A stretch of DNA of 42,921 bases, from assembly GCA_049972525.1 (NCBI GenBank), contig JBMFKI010000014.1, positions 1 through 42,921 on the forward strand, written 5' to 3'. The position numbers were made by a program, and so were the translations under genes. Source of the DNA: JAVZLQ01 sp049972525 (GTDB lineage: Archaea; Thermoproteota; Bathyarchaeia; Bathyarchaeales; Bathycorpusculaceae). The notes under the pieces are model-generated. The model made no database searches. It was not told the DNA's origin and worked only from the letters and a program-made list of their open reading frames with translations. Positions 24,866 to 33,678 of this stretch are shown here, piece by piece; position 1 is the first letter of the stretch, and each line of letters starts with the position of its first letter.

Positions 24866-25291
24866 CTACGCAGCTTCAGCTTTTTTCGAGCAATAGTTCA
24901 TAACGCATTGAATTATCTTTTCCGTTGGAGTTCCAGGACCAAATACCTCTTTAATTCCAATCTTCTTCAGTTCTGGTACGTCCTCCTCCGGGATTATTCC
25001 GCCAGCAAAAACCAAGACGTCTGTCAAGCCTTTCTCTTTTAGAAGTTGCATTATTTTTGGGAATAATGTTTTGTGTGCCCCTGAAAGGATGCTTAAGCCT
25101 ATTACATCTACGTCTTCTTGAAGGGCCGCTTCAACTATTTGTTCTGGCGTTTGCCTTAAGCCCGTGTATATAACCTCCATCCCAGCATCTCTTAGGGCTC
25201 TTGCCACAACTTTTGCCCCTCTGTCGTGGCTGTCTAAACCAGGCTTTGCAATTAAAACTCTAATTTTCTTCTGCATTTTGTCCTTCACCAA
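24866..25291 (-). CDS. mcmA2: Methylmalonyl-CoA mutase, B12-binding (C-terminal) subunit
   Basis: This is the stand-alone cobalamin-binding domain. The base-off ligand motif DxHxxG is seen in KPGLDSHDRGAKVVARALRD (about residues 14-33), followed by GMEVIYTGLRQTPEQIVEAA and GLSILSGAHKTLFP, and a glycine-rich loop near GTPTEKI. Archaeal mutases commonly carry this domain as a separate gene, as here. Its start is 9 bp downstream of the large-subunit stop, giving an operon. Confidence 0.97.
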   Translation of the reverse strand: MVKDKMQKKIRVLIAKPGLDSHDRGAKVVARALRDAGMEVIYTGLRQTPEQIVEAALQEDVDVIGLSILSGAHKTLFPKIMQLLKEKGLTDVLVFAGGIIPEEDVPELKKIGIKEVFGPGTPTEKIIQCVMNYCSKKAEAA

Positions 25292-25300
25292 CCCTCAATT

Positions 25301-27001
25301 TTAGACAAGTATTAATTCTTTATATTCCCCGTAAACCTTGCGCAGCACATCTGTTATTTCTCCTAACGTGGCGTAGGCTTTCACCGCCTCGATTATTGTT
25401 GGCATTAGGTTTTCATCCTTCTGTGCTGCATAATGAAGTTTTTCAAGGGATTCCTTAACTTTTTTGTTATCCCTCTCCCTTTTTAGCTTTTGCAGTCTTG
25501 CCACTTGCTCTTCTTCAACTTTCGGATCTATCCTCAAAAGTTTTATCGGGCACTTCTCTTCAATTGTGTACTCGTTTAAACCTACTATTATGCGTTTTTT
25601 CTCCTCTATTTCACGCTGGTATCTGTAAGCGCTATCTGCGATTTCTCTTTGGAAGAAACCTTTCTCTATTGCGGATATAACTCCGCCCATGTCATCAATT
25701 TTTTGAATGTACTCCATAGCTTTCTCCTCCATCTCATTTGTTAATGCTTCAACATAGTAGGAGCCTGCAAGCGGGTCAACAGTATTTGTCACTCCGCTCT
25801 CGTATGCTATTATTTGCTGTGTTCGTAGGGCTACCCTAACAGCCTCTTCTGTTGGCAAACATAAGGCTTCATCAAAAGAGTTCGTATGTAGGGATTGTGT
25901 CCCTCCTAGAACCGCTGCTAACGCCTGAATTGTTGTTCGGACAATGTTGTTTAATGGCTGTTGGGCTGTTAGCGTACAACCAGAAGTTTGCACGTGCATA
26001 CGCATCCACATTGACCTTGGGTTTTTGGCGTGAAAACGCTCTTTCATTATTTTTGCCCAGAGCCTTCGTGCCGCTCGGAACTTGGCTATCTCCTCGAAAA
26101 AGTCGTTGTGCGAAGCAAAAAAGAATGATAACCTTGGGGCGAAGTCGTCAACTTTTAAGCCTCTCTTTAATGTAGATTCAACGTAGGCTATTCCATCATA
26201 AAGTGTAAAAGCCAGTTCTTGGAGCGCTGTTGCGCCTGCCTCGCGTATGTGGTAGCCGCTTATGCTTATTGGGTTCCATTTTGGCAGATGCCTAGCGCAG
26301 TATTCAATTATGTCTGTTGAAAGTTTAAGTGAAGGCTCTGGTGGGAAAATACATAATTTTTGGGCGAAGAACTCCTTTAAGTTGTCGTTTTGGGTTGTTC
26401 CGCCAAGCTTTTCTCTTGGGACTCCTTGCTTGTCGCCGACGGCAACGTACATGGCAAGCAAAACAGTTGCAGGACCATTTATCGTCATTGAAGTTGTAAC
26501 CTTATCGAGTGGTATGCCGTCAAATAGAACCTCCATATCTTGAAGCGATGATATGGCTACTCCGCAGACGCCAACTTCACCCTTGGCCATCGGGTGGTCA
26601 GAATCATAACCCATAATCGTTGGATAGTCAAAAGCCGTGCTTAAGCCAGTTTCACCCTCACTCAACAAGTATTTAAAGCGCTTGTTTGTATCCTTGGCAG
26701 TACCGTAACCAGCAAACATGCGCATAGTCCACAAGCGCCCGCGATACATCGTCGCATGCAAACCCCTCGTAAATGGATACTCGCCTGGAAAGCTAAGGTC
26801 ACTTATATAATCCATTTCACCAATGTCTTCTGGCGTGTAAACTCGTTTTATCAGAATGCCAGAATGGTTACGAAACTCCTTCTGCCTTTCTGGAAATTGG
26901 CTTATCCAGTTTGGAAGCGTAGTCTTTTCCCAGCGCTCCCGCTGTTTCTCAATTTCCCTGATCTTTTCTTTATCAAACATCGTTGCATTTTGCCTCCACA
27001 C
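25301..27001 (-). CDS. mcmA1: Methylmalonyl-CoA mutase, catalytic (large) subunit
   Basis: The catalytic TIM-barrel subunit of the B12-dependent mutase interconverts (R)-methylmalonyl-CoA and succinyl-CoA in propionate or branched-chain amino acid metabolism. Key segments are GLHATMYRGRLWTMRMFAGY, TGLSTAFDYPTIMGYDSDHP, TTSMTINGPATVLLAMYVAV, GTTQNDNLKEF and ISGYHIREAGA. The length of 566 residues is typical of the archaeal subunit without the B12 domain. ATG at about 26980 (MFDKEKIREIEK) is an alternative start. Some related mutases act on isobutyryl-CoA or other acyl-CoAs; the exact substrate is not proven here. Confidence 0.96.
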   Translation of the reverse strand: MWRQNATMFDKEKIREIEKQRERWEKTTLPNWISQFPERQKEFRNHSGILIKRVYTPEDIGEMDYISDLSFPGEYPFTRGLHATMYRGRLWTMRMFAGYGTAKDTNKRFKYLLSEGETGLSTAFDYPTIMGYDSDHPMAKGEVGVCGVAISSLQDMEVLFDGIPLDKVTTSMTINGPATVLLAMYVAVGDKQGVPREKLGGTTQNDNLKEFFAQKLCIFPPEPSLKLSTDIIEYCARHLPKWNPISISGYHIREAGATALQELAFTLYDGIAYVESTLKRGLKVDDFAPRLSFFFASHNDFFEEIAKFRAARRLWAKIMKERFHAKNPRSMWMRMHVQTSGCTLTAQQPLNNIVRTTIQALAAVLGGTQSLHTNSFDEALCLPTEEAVRVALRTQQIIAYESGVTNTVDPLAGSYYVEALTNEMEEKAMEYIQKIDDMGGVISAIEKGFFQREIADSAYRYQREIEEKKRIIVGLNEYTIEEKCPIKLLRIDPKVEEEQVARLQKLKRERDNKKVKESLEKLHYAAQKDENLMPTIIEAVKAYATLGEITDVLRKVYGEYKELILV

Positions 27002-27083
27002 GAAGTGAATGTGTGTTAGGTATATCGTGTTAAAGTAAAGATATTTTCTTATCGGTTCTCGTCTAGCATTTTTAATAAACGTC

Positions 27084-28196
27084 TCACTTTGTTGATGAAA
27101 ATTTCAGCAGAGCGGCAGCGGCTGAAAATCCCCAACCGTAGCCAAGCATTATAATTGTGTCATTGTCATCGAATTTGCTGTTTGAAACTATTTTTTCAAG
27201 TATGAAAGGTAAACTTGCACCTGACAAGTTGCCATAATCTCTTAGAATTTCATGTGACTCGATAATTCTTTCATGTGCAATTCCATTATGCTCAGCTAAT
27301 GCCTTCAGTATTTTCTCGCTTCCGGTATGGACTGCCCACTTCTTCGCAGTTTTAACAACATTGCCTTCGCCCTTACTGAGAAGCCTCCGTAAGGCTAAGG
27401 CTGTATATCTAACCCCTAGCTCTGGGATCTTCTTGTCAAGGTGTGAGAGGAAACCGAACTTAAAAGGTTCATTTGGCGCATAAAGCCTAGCATATCCAGC
27501 TAAATAGTCCTTCCTTTTAATGTTCGTGACTTCAACAATTTTTTTGACTGTTAATCCCTTTTCTCCGTTTGCTACAATACATGATGCAACACCGTCTCCG
27601 AAAAGGAAAAATTCCATGGTGGCAATCCATTTTTGCAATTCCGCTTGTCTTTTCACATTGTTTTTTATCTGATTAATTTGTTTAATTTCCATAACTTCTT
27701 TTATGCCGCGTACTTGATTTTGGAACCAATATGAGCTTACTCCAGAAATGCAAAGGAGGGCATAGTCCTTTGGATGTGCTACTAGGTAGTTTTCTGCAAG
27801 CTCCAGAGCTTTCGGGAAGGCTGTGCTGGCTATCCCTTGAACATTAACATACTTAGTGTTAGAGCTGAAACCTACGTTACGAATAAGAAGCTGGCTGAGT
27901 CCTGGGCTTAAAAGGGGGTTTGCATCGTATGTTACAATAAAATATCTGATTTTTCCTAGTGGTATGTTTGCCCTTTGAATTGCTTTTTGACAAGCTTCCG
28001 AGCAGAGGTTAACTAAATCAGTTTCACTCATAGTTTCATCCGAATGGGCATGGTTGATTAGATAGCGCCTTAGAACTCCTAAATTGAACACGTTCTGCCT
28101 TACGCCGTCTGGGAGTTGACATGGAAATGTGTCTATGAGCTTTTCTGTTGTATATTCATTCTTCGGTAAAGCTGTGGCTAACTTTATTATTTGCAT
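27084..28196 (-). CDS. Chalcone-synthase/KAS III-like thiolase-fold protein lacking the catalytic Cys
   Basis: This 370-residue protein has the fold marks of type III polyketide synthases and KAS III. They are VNVQGIASTAFPKALELAEN at the nucleophile loop, FLFGDGVASCIV, KWAVHTGSEKIL with the catalytic His (H290) and RDYGNLSGASLPFIL with the catalytic Asn (N323). In active enzymes the nucleophile loop reads QGCFAG or similar. Here the Cys position is Ile (I122). ATG at 28196 is chosen; the frame reaches 28247, but that start would intrude into the spacer with the divergent thiolase. The function is likely non-canonical: a decarboxylase, partner subunit or inactive. Confidence 0.82.
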   Translation of the reverse strand: MQIIKLATALPKNEYTTEKLIDTFPCQLPDGVRQNVFNLGVLRRYLINHAHSDETMSETDLVNLCSEACQKAIQRANIPLGKIRYFIVTYDANPLLSPGLSQLLIRNVGFSSNTKYVNVQGIASTAFPKALELAENYLVAHPKDYALLCISGVSSYWFQNQVRGIKEVMEIKQINQIKNNVKRQAELQKWIATMEFFLFGDGVASCIVANGEKGLTVKKIVEVTNIKRKDYLAGYARLYAPNEPFKFGFLSHLDKKIPELGVRYTALALRRLLSKGEGNVVKTAKKWAVHTGSEKILKALAEHNGIAHERIIESHEILRDYGNLSGASLPFILEKIVSNSKFDDNDTIIMLGYGWGFSAAAALLKFSSTK

Positions 28197-28325
28197 ACTA
28201 GTCAGATTGGTGGAGAATATTATAAAAAGATTCTTAGAAAACGTCACATTGTTTTACACTTTGTAATCCACAAAAATCTTATAGTGACTAAATTATTAAT
28301 TACGCTTCAAAACGAGGTGGAAAAC

Positions 28326-29621
28326 TTGTCGAAGAAGGTTGGAATAGTTGCAGGTAGCATATCGCGGTTCGATAACCCAAGACATACTCTGCAAGAAGAG
28401 ATGTGCGCAGAAGCTGTTAAAATGATATTGGACGATGTCCCAGAACTCGAAATTGGAGACTTCATAAAGAAGGGCTATGCATGCTGCTACTCCTACTTTA
28501 GTGACATATTAGAACAACAACAGTGTATGCATTGGATAATCCACGACTATCTGGGCTTAAGCGGCGTGCCAGCCTTCCGCGTTGAATCTGGAGGAGCAAC
28601 ACCAATTGATGCGATAGTAAACGCGGCGTTGTGGATACGCTCAGGCTTGTTCCCAGTGGTTTTAGTTGTAGGATGGGAAAAAATGAACGAGCTTCCCATA
28701 CAAAAAGTCAACGAAGCAATAGCAATTGCTGGCGATACGGATTGGGACTTCGTTTCGGGTTTTACATACAACGCCTTTTACGCAACGCTTGAAACTCGTC
28801 GGATGCATGTCTACGGGGAAACTGAGGAAGATCTGGCTGAAGTTGCTGTTCTCGCTCACAACAACTCACTTGACAACCCATATGCACAGTGGCCTGCGCA
28901 ACACGGCTTTAGTAAAATCACAGTGGAAGACGTCTACAAATCGCGTTTAATCTCTTGGCCATACAGGCTACTTGAATGTGCAATGACAAGCGAGGGGGCT
29001 TCAGCCTTGCTTTTGGCAAATGAGGAAATGACGAAGAAATTAACTGATAATCCTGTCTGGATAACTGGCGTTGGTTTTGGTACAGATACAATGAGACCTG
29101 GAGATCGCCCTGACAATCCAGCTTGGAAAGGCTTGTATCCTGAAGACGAGAAAATATGGCCAAAGGAAATACCTCCTCCAATGTCACCCTATCCCGATTT
29201 AACCAACTTCGGCTCGCTGCGCGTTGCCGCAAGAATGGCTTACAAGGACGCTGGGATTAAGAACCCGCGAAAAGAAATAAGTCTAGTTGAAATCTTTGAT
29301 CCATACGCTGGTGTGGTTCTGGCAGCGCTTGAAGACTTTGACTTCTGTAAGAGAGGCGAAGGAAAGAAGCTACTTCGAGAAGGAGTAATCACCCCTGACG
29401 GAGAACTTCCATGTCAACTAAGCGGCGCTTTAACTGCGCAAGGCCACGCCGTTGGCGCAACATCAATAGCTCAAGTAGTTGACGTTTATTGGCAGTTGAG
29501 CAACCAAATAGGCAAAAAATGGGGCGCGCCGGGAAGACAGTTAGGCAAACCAAAAAGAGGCTTTGTACACGGGCATGGTGGCACTGGTTGCCAAGCTGGT
29601 GCTGTGGTTTTGGAGGTGTAA
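28326..29621 (+). CDS. Thiolase-family protein, nucleophile Cys loop deleted
   Basis: This 431-residue protein begins at a TTG with GAGGTGG at 28314-28320; the frame is open from 28191. It belongs to the acetyl-CoA acetyltransferase/SCP-x-type thiolases: YGETEEDLAEVAVLAHNNSL, ALTAQGHAVGATSIAQVVDV (with the second-site His) and HGHGGTGCQAGAVVLEV at the end. Where its neighbour reads RTEAACASSGAALR, this one reads RVESGGATPI, lacking the residues that carry the nucleophilic Cys. It is 6 bp upstream of a DUF35 protein, the usual partner. The deletion argues against ordinary thiolysis. Confidence 0.85.
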   Translation: MSKKVGIVAGSISRFDNPRHTLQEEMCAEAVKMILDDVPELEIGDFIKKGYACCYSYFSDILEQQQCMHWIIHDYLGLSGVPAFRVESGGATPIDAIVNAALWIRSGLFPVVLVVGWEKMNELPIQKVNEAIAIAGDTDWDFVSGFTYNAFYATLETRRMHVYGETEEDLAEVAVLAHNNSLDNPYAQWPAQHGFSKITVEDVYKSRLISWPYRLLECAMTSEGASALLLANEEMTKKLTDNPVWITGVGFGTDTMRPGDRPDNPAWKGLYPEDEKIWPKEIPPPMSPYPDLTNFGSLRVAARMAYKDAGIKNPRKEISLVEIFDPYAGVVLAALEDFDFCKRGEGKKLLREGVITPDGELPCQLSGALTAQGHAVGATSIAQVVDVYWQLSNQIGKKWGAPGRQLGKPKRGFVHGHGGTGCQAGAVVLEV

Positions 29622-29627
29622 AATGTT

Positions 29628-30314
29628 ATGAAGCAGCCTGGACCCGAAAAAGTTTTGAAAGAAGAGAAAATTGATGAGGAATACTGGAAAAATTGGGAAC
29701 GCGAAGGAGGGTGGCGGCCGGTAGGCTGGAAAATAGTGGAAATGAACGATGGACCAACGCTTAACGATTTGAAGTCTGAACACTTTATGATTGTGCACAG
29801 ACCGCATGCAAACTTTTACCATCACAGTTACGGCAAAGTTTCAAAGTTTTTCATGGGACTGTTGGAAGGCACACTCTACGGAACAAAATGTCCAAAATGC
29901 GGACTAGTCTATTGCCCACCACGTGCGCACTGCTATAACCCGAAATGCAAGCTTCAAGAAACAGTTTGGATCGAGCTCCCAAAGAAAGGTGAAGTATATT
30001 CCTATACTGTTATGGCTATTGCTTGGCCCTCAATGGCGCATCTCCAACCATTAGTAGGTGCAATGGTGCGGATAGAAGGAACAAACACGTGTCTTCCAAT
30101 GACTATGAGAAACGTTGACCCTGAAAAAGTAAACATCGGTCTGAAGGTGAACATACACATCGAAAAGAAGCCAAAAGGTGATCTCTTGGATGTCTATGCA
30201 ACTCCTGCAGAAGAACCTAAACCGCCGAAAAGAACGCCTGAAGAGCTCAAACGTTTCAAAGAAGACATGGAAAAAACACGCGCTTGGGTTAAGAAAACCT
30301 TCGGGACTAAATAG
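29628..30314 (+). CDS. DUF35 (zinc ribbon + OB-fold) thiolase partner, long form
   Basis: This 228-residue protein has an N-terminal charged extension of about 75 residues. The DUF35 core follows: a zinc ribbon (TKCPKCGLVYCPPRAHCYNPKC, about 85-105; quoted in part) and an OB-fold (GEVYSYTVMAIAWPSMAHLQ; VGAMVRIEGTNTCLP). A Lys/Glu helix ends it. DUF35 proteins hold thiolases and HMG-CoA synthases in complexes and bind CoA in the OB-fold. Its position 6 bp after the thiolase fits a stoichiometric partner. Confidence 0.9.
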   Translation: MKQPGPEKVLKEEKIDEEYWKNWEREGGWRPVGWKIVEMNDGPTLNDLKSEHFMIVHRPHANFYHHSYGKVSKFFMGLLEGTLYGTKCPKCGLVYCPPRAHCYNPKCKLQETVWIELPKKGEVYSYTVMAIAWPSMAHLQPLVGAMVRIEGTNTCLPMTMRNVDPEKVNIGLKVNIHIEKKPKGDLLDVYATPAEEPKPPKRTPEELKRFKEDMEKTRAWVKKTFGTK

Positions 30315-30444
30315 CCCTGAAAGCCTAACTTAACAACACCCTATTTCTTTAATTTTTCCATGAAGAAACTGAGGATTGGTTAAAATATTTTAAATATCTG
30401 TCTAACACTATTTTTGTTTCCTTAACAATAGAGGAGAAAATCAA

Positions 30445-31617
30445 TTGAAGGGTAAACCTCTAGTTTCAATAATTTCTGCTGGCTTATCGAAATTTGGAAA
30501 GCTTGAGGGCTTATATGCTAGGGAACTCTTCGCAGAAGCCGCCAAAGAGGCTTTTGACCGATGTCCAAAACTAGATCCCAAAAAGGATATTCAGGCATTG
30601 TTTGTTGGGCACATGGGTGAATCGTATGAGCATCAGGGACATACTGGCGCCACAGCTGCGGACTGGGCTGGACTATTACATGTAGCGGCAACTAGGACAG
30701 AGGCAGCATGTGCTTCTTCTGGAGCTGCTTTAAGAGCAGGGATATGCGCTGTGCTTTCTGGCTTATGCGATGTGGTAATGGTTGGTGGCGTTGAGAAGAT
30801 GACTCACAGAACAACGTCTGAGGTTACCGAATATTTGGCTATGGCTTCTGATTATCCCTTTGAGCAGTGGCATGGCATAACCTTTCCAGGCTTGTTTGCT
30901 TTAATGGCGACCGCGCACATGCACAAATATGGCACGACAGAAAAGCAGATGGCTATGGTAGCCGTCAAAAACCATCACAATGGAAGCCTAAACCCTAAGG
31001 CACACATGCAGAAAGAGATAACAATTGAAACGGCACTGTCCTCAAGGGTTATAGCTTGGCCGTTAAAACTCTATGATTGTTCATTAATAACCGACGGGGC
31101 AAGCTGCCTAATCCTAACAAGGCCAGAGCTAGCCAAAAAATATACAGATATGCCAGTTCACATAATTGGAAGTGGACAAGCCAGCGACACCATAGGAATT
31201 TATGAAAGGGAAAGCTTCACATCCCTCACCGCTGCGAAGTTAGCTGCAAAGAAAGCATATGAAATGGCAGATGTCAAACCGCAAAATATAGATGTGGCAG
31301 AAGTACACGATTGCTTTACAATTGCCGAAATAATAGCCTACGAAGATTTGGGCTTCTGCAATCCTGGTGAAGGTGGACGCTTAGCTGAAAGCGGCGAAAC
31401 AAAAATTGGCGGAAAAATTCCAGTAAACACAAGCGGTGGATTAAAGTCAAAGGGGCACCCGGTAGGCGCAACTGGAACGGCCCAAGCGTACGAGATATAC
31501 TTGCAGTTAACCAGTCAAGCTGACAAGAGGCAGGTTAAAAATGCAGAAGTGGGGTTAACGCATAATGTTGGGGGTTCTGGAGCCACAGCTGTTGTTCACA
31601 TCTATAGGAGGGGCTGA
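30445..31617 (+). CDS. Thiolase (acetyl-CoA acetyltransferase/SCP-x type)
   Basis: This 390-residue thiolase carries its nucleophile Cys at residue 89 in TRTEAACASSGAALRAG. It also has AEVHDCFTIAEI with a conserved His and GGLKSKGHPVGATGTAQAYE with the catalytic His. It starts at TTG 30445 with GAGGAG at 30431-30436. The third position commonly occupied by Cys reads THNVGGSGA, as in several archaeal and SCP-x-type thiolases. It should condense or cleave acyl-CoA thioesters together with the DUF35 protein that starts 6 bp later. The spacer upstream has a TATA-like AAATATTTTAAATA, so this pair probably has its own promoter. Confidence 0.92.
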   Translation: MKGKPLVSIISAGLSKFGKLEGLYARELFAEAAKEAFDRCPKLDPKKDIQALFVGHMGESYEHQGHTGATAADWAGLLHVAATRTEAACASSGAALRAGICAVLSGLCDVVMVGGVEKMTHRTTSEVTEYLAMASDYPFEQWHGITFPGLFALMATAHMHKYGTTEKQMAMVAVKNHHNGSLNPKAHMQKEITIETALSSRVIAWPLKLYDCSLITDGASCLILTRPELAKKYTDMPVHIIGSGQASDTIGIYERESFTSLTAAKLAAKKAYEMADVKPQNIDVAEVHDCFTIAEIIAYEDLGFCNPGEGGRLAESGETKIGGKIPVNTSGGLKSKGHPVGATGTAQAYEIYLQLTSQADKRQVKNAEVGLTHNVGGSGATAVVHIYRRG

Positions 31618-31623
31618 GGCAGA

Positions 31624-32028
31624 ATGAGCGGACAAGCTTCACAATTCACAATCGAACAATTCTATAAGCATATACTTCAAGGAAAACTTATGGGTGGCAA
31701 ATGCAAAAAATGTGGCAAGGTTCACCTTCCACCAAGGCCTTTATGCGATAGATGCTATTCTAAGGATTTTGAATGGGTTGAACTTCCGCAAAGGGGTAGA
31801 CTCCTAACATACACCGTTATTTACGTTGCTCCAACGCAATTTCAAGGAATGGTACCGTATGCCGTTGGTATAGTTGAACTTGAGAACGGCGTAAAAATTC
31901 CAGGAATGATTAGGGGCGTCACCATAGAGCAGATAAAAATTGGAATGCAGTTAACGATCGACTTCGGAACATGCGCCGCAACACAAGAGTGGCCACAATG
32001 GCCAAGATACTACTTTAAACCTATGTGA
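31624..32028 (+). CDS. DUF35 (zinc ribbon + OB-fold) thiolase partner
   Basis: This 134-residue protein of standard DUF35 size has a zinc ribbon with CKKCGKVHLPPRPLCDRC (residues 26-43). An OB-fold follows with GRLLTYTVIYVAPTQFQGMV, PYAVGIVELENGVKIPG. It is predicted to form a complex with the adjacent thiolase and help channel CoA intermediates. No HMG-CoA synthase is adjacent, unlike the mevalonate-pathway cluster in other archaea, so this pair is more likely involved in acyl-CoA breakdown or synthesis. Confidence 0.93.
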   Translation: MSGQASQFTIEQFYKHILQGKLMGGKCKKCGKVHLPPRPLCDRCYSKDFEWVELPQRGRLLTYTVIYVAPTQFQGMVPYAVGIVELENGVKIPGMIRGVTIEQIKIGMQLTIDFGTCAATQEWPQWPRYYFKPM

Positions 32029-32053
32029 ATTTTCGTAATACCTTAGTCTTTTT

Positions 32054-33235
32054 TCACTTGCGTTTTCTGTAGATGGCAACTTGCTCCCTCTCATCATACC
32101 TTACAAACTCGAAACCAGCCTGTATTAGTTTATCTTCTTCCGCTATGGTTTTAGCGTGTGCAACATGATATTCGTCGCTTTCAAAGTTCACCAATTGCGT
32201 GTAAACCATCGTGTTTTCTATGCATTTATGTCCAAGCTGCTGTTTAACGTATAAGATGTCTTTGGTTTTATGGTAAAGCATAGTTGCGCCCCAATGTCTG
32301 AAGGTGTGAAATGTTATTTTGTTAAGTCGTGGATTAGCTAATTTCTGAGCTATATACCGTCTTCTTTTAGCAAAGTTTATTCGGAAATTCTGAAGACTTT
32401 TGTTAGGTCCAAAGATTCTTTCGTGTTTTTTGGGAAGACTGTTAAGCATTGAAACCAGCTTGTCGCTTATTTTGAATTGTCTCGGCAATCCGCCTTTTTC
32501 AGGCGAGTTTATAGTTAAAATGTTGCCGTTAAGGTCTGTCCATTTAAGTTGCCAAACTTCACCTGCTCTTGCCATTGTTTCCTTTAAGGTTTGAAGGAAT
32601 GCTGCCAATTTCTTTTTGCATCCAGCTATAAGCTGGTCCAGCTCCTGCTCTGTAGGAATGAAGGGAAGTTTCCTTTCCGTTTTATAGTTTGGCGGAGTCC
32701 AATGAACGCCAATCCATTTAGCGAAACCATCGTAGCAGCTTACATAATGAACTTTAGTGTTTATTGAAACATTTTCTTTAGCGATAACTTCTTTAACGTT
32801 TTCAGGGTCCAGAAGATTTGCACCATGCTTTAGCAGTCGCATTAACGTTTTACGTCTTGCCAGTATCGTGTAAGGTTTTCTTCCCTGTTTCTGAAGATGC
32901 CAAAGATATTCTATGATTTTGCCTTTTTGCTGTGCTGTCTGCTCTGTGGCTCCCGCTTGCCCGCTTGTCGTTTTCCCGTTTACCTCAGCCAAGACGGTGA
33001 CCGCCTTTCGGCTGGCCAAGTTTTTCGGTGAGCTCTCCTCACCGCATACTTGGCAAGTAATATTATGCCCTAGACGGGTTTTTAAAATCTGCCTTTTCGC
33101 TGGGTCGCTAAACCTATAGCCACAACTTCTACATAGATAGCGTTGTATGGGTGTTGCGTCTGCCAGATAGCGGAAACCGTCTTTATACAGCCGTGTGCTT
33201 CCACACTCTGGGCATTTGGGAGCCAAATCAGCCAT
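32054..33235 (-). CDS. Tyrosine recombinase/integrase with N-terminal zinc ribbon
   Basis: This 393-residue integrase begins with a double-CxxC zinc ribbon (CPECGSTRL and CRSCGYRF, within residues 8-42) and a further CQVCGEE motif. A SAM-like core-binding domain follows, then the catalytic domain: Arg in KETMARAGEV, HTFRHWGATM with HxxR, and LGHKCIENTMVYTQL with the His and nucleophile Tyr. All five key positions look intact. It is last in the element's operon, 11 bp after the 143-residue protein, next to the host DUF35 gene, so one end of the element probably lies just past 32054. Confidence 0.93.
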   Translation of the reverse strand: MADLAPKCPECGSTRLYKDGFRYLADATPIQRYLCRSCGYRFSDPAKRQILKTRLGHNITCQVCGEESSPKNLASRKAVTVLAEVNGKTTSGQAGATEQTAQQKGKIIEYLWHLQKQGRKPYTILARRKTLMRLLKHGANLLDPENVKEVIAKENVSINTKVHYVSCYDGFAKWIGVHWTPPNYKTERKLPFIPTEQELDQLIAGCKKKLAAFLQTLKETMARAGEVWQLKWTDLNGNILTINSPEKGGLPRQFKISDKLVSMLNSLPKKHERIFGPNKSLQNFRINFAKRRRYIAQKLANPRLNKITFHTFRHWGATMLYHKTKDILYVKQQLGHKCIENTMVYTQLVNFESDEYHVAHAKTIAEEDKLIQAGFEFVRYDEREQVAIYRKRK

Positions 33236-33246
33236 GATAGGGGCCT

Positions 33247-33678
33247 CTAAAAGTCTTCCAAACTGGCTAAAGTCTCAGCCAATTTTGTTCGGTAAAAACT
33301 TTGGATTTCCTCTACCCTTAATTTAATGTCATTCTCTAGATTCGAGTTTTTTATTTTCGGCAAAATTTGTAAAATGGCTGTTATGAGGTTTTTGACATCA
33401 TCGTAAAATTTCATGTCGTTTTTCGCCTTATCATGCATGAAATACGCTTCTAACTCGCCAAGTTTCCCCTTCAAATCAAGTTCAAAGGCTGCTTCTTCAG
33501 CCGTGTTCACGCTTTGCAGAAGGTTTAAAACGCTTTTAACGTCGCCTCGTTCAAGGCAGGCCCTTAAAAAATCTTCAATCGCCTCGTTAGGCTTCAAATT
33601 TGCCTCTTGGCAAAGGGCCTTATAGTTTTCCCAAAGCTTCGAATTAACCCTTACGCCTATCTGCGTTTTCAACCTCAC
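33247..33678 (-). CDS. Small element protein, possibly ribbon-helix-helix
   Basis: This 143-residue protein starts with a strand-helix-helix pattern (QIGVRVNSKLWENYKALCQE, then NEAIEDFLRACLERG) that resembles a ribbon-helix-helix DNA-binding domain. A long helical C-terminus follows (KFYDDVKNLITAILQILPKI). I cannot name it. Its ATG overlaps the upstream gene's stop by 4 bp, so it belongs to the primase operon; a copy-number or partition-type regulator would fit but is inference. Confidence 0.7.
   Translation of the reverse strand: MRLKTQIGVRVNSKLWENYKALCQEANLKPNEAIEDFLRACLERGDVKSVLNLLQSVNTAEEAAFELDLKGKLGELEAYFMHDKAKNDMKFYDDVKNLITAILQILPKIKNSNLENDIKLRVEEIQSFYRTKLAETLASLEDF

Noticed and set aside
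27084..28196. HMG-CoA synthase of the mevalonate pathway
   Set aside because: The nucleophile Cys is absent, and the His and Asn contexts (WAVHTGS, YGNLSGAS) match chalcone-synthase/KAS III-type proteins better.
28191..28325. Extended N-terminus of the first thiolase
   Set aside because: The extra 45 residues are not thiolase-like and would overlap the divergent KAS-like gene start. TTG 28326 has a good ribosome-binding site.
32930..33440. Further copies of the GTGTCGTTTGTG repeat
   Set aside because: Only partial matches such as TTGTCGTTTT are found here; they lack the second unit and spacing.
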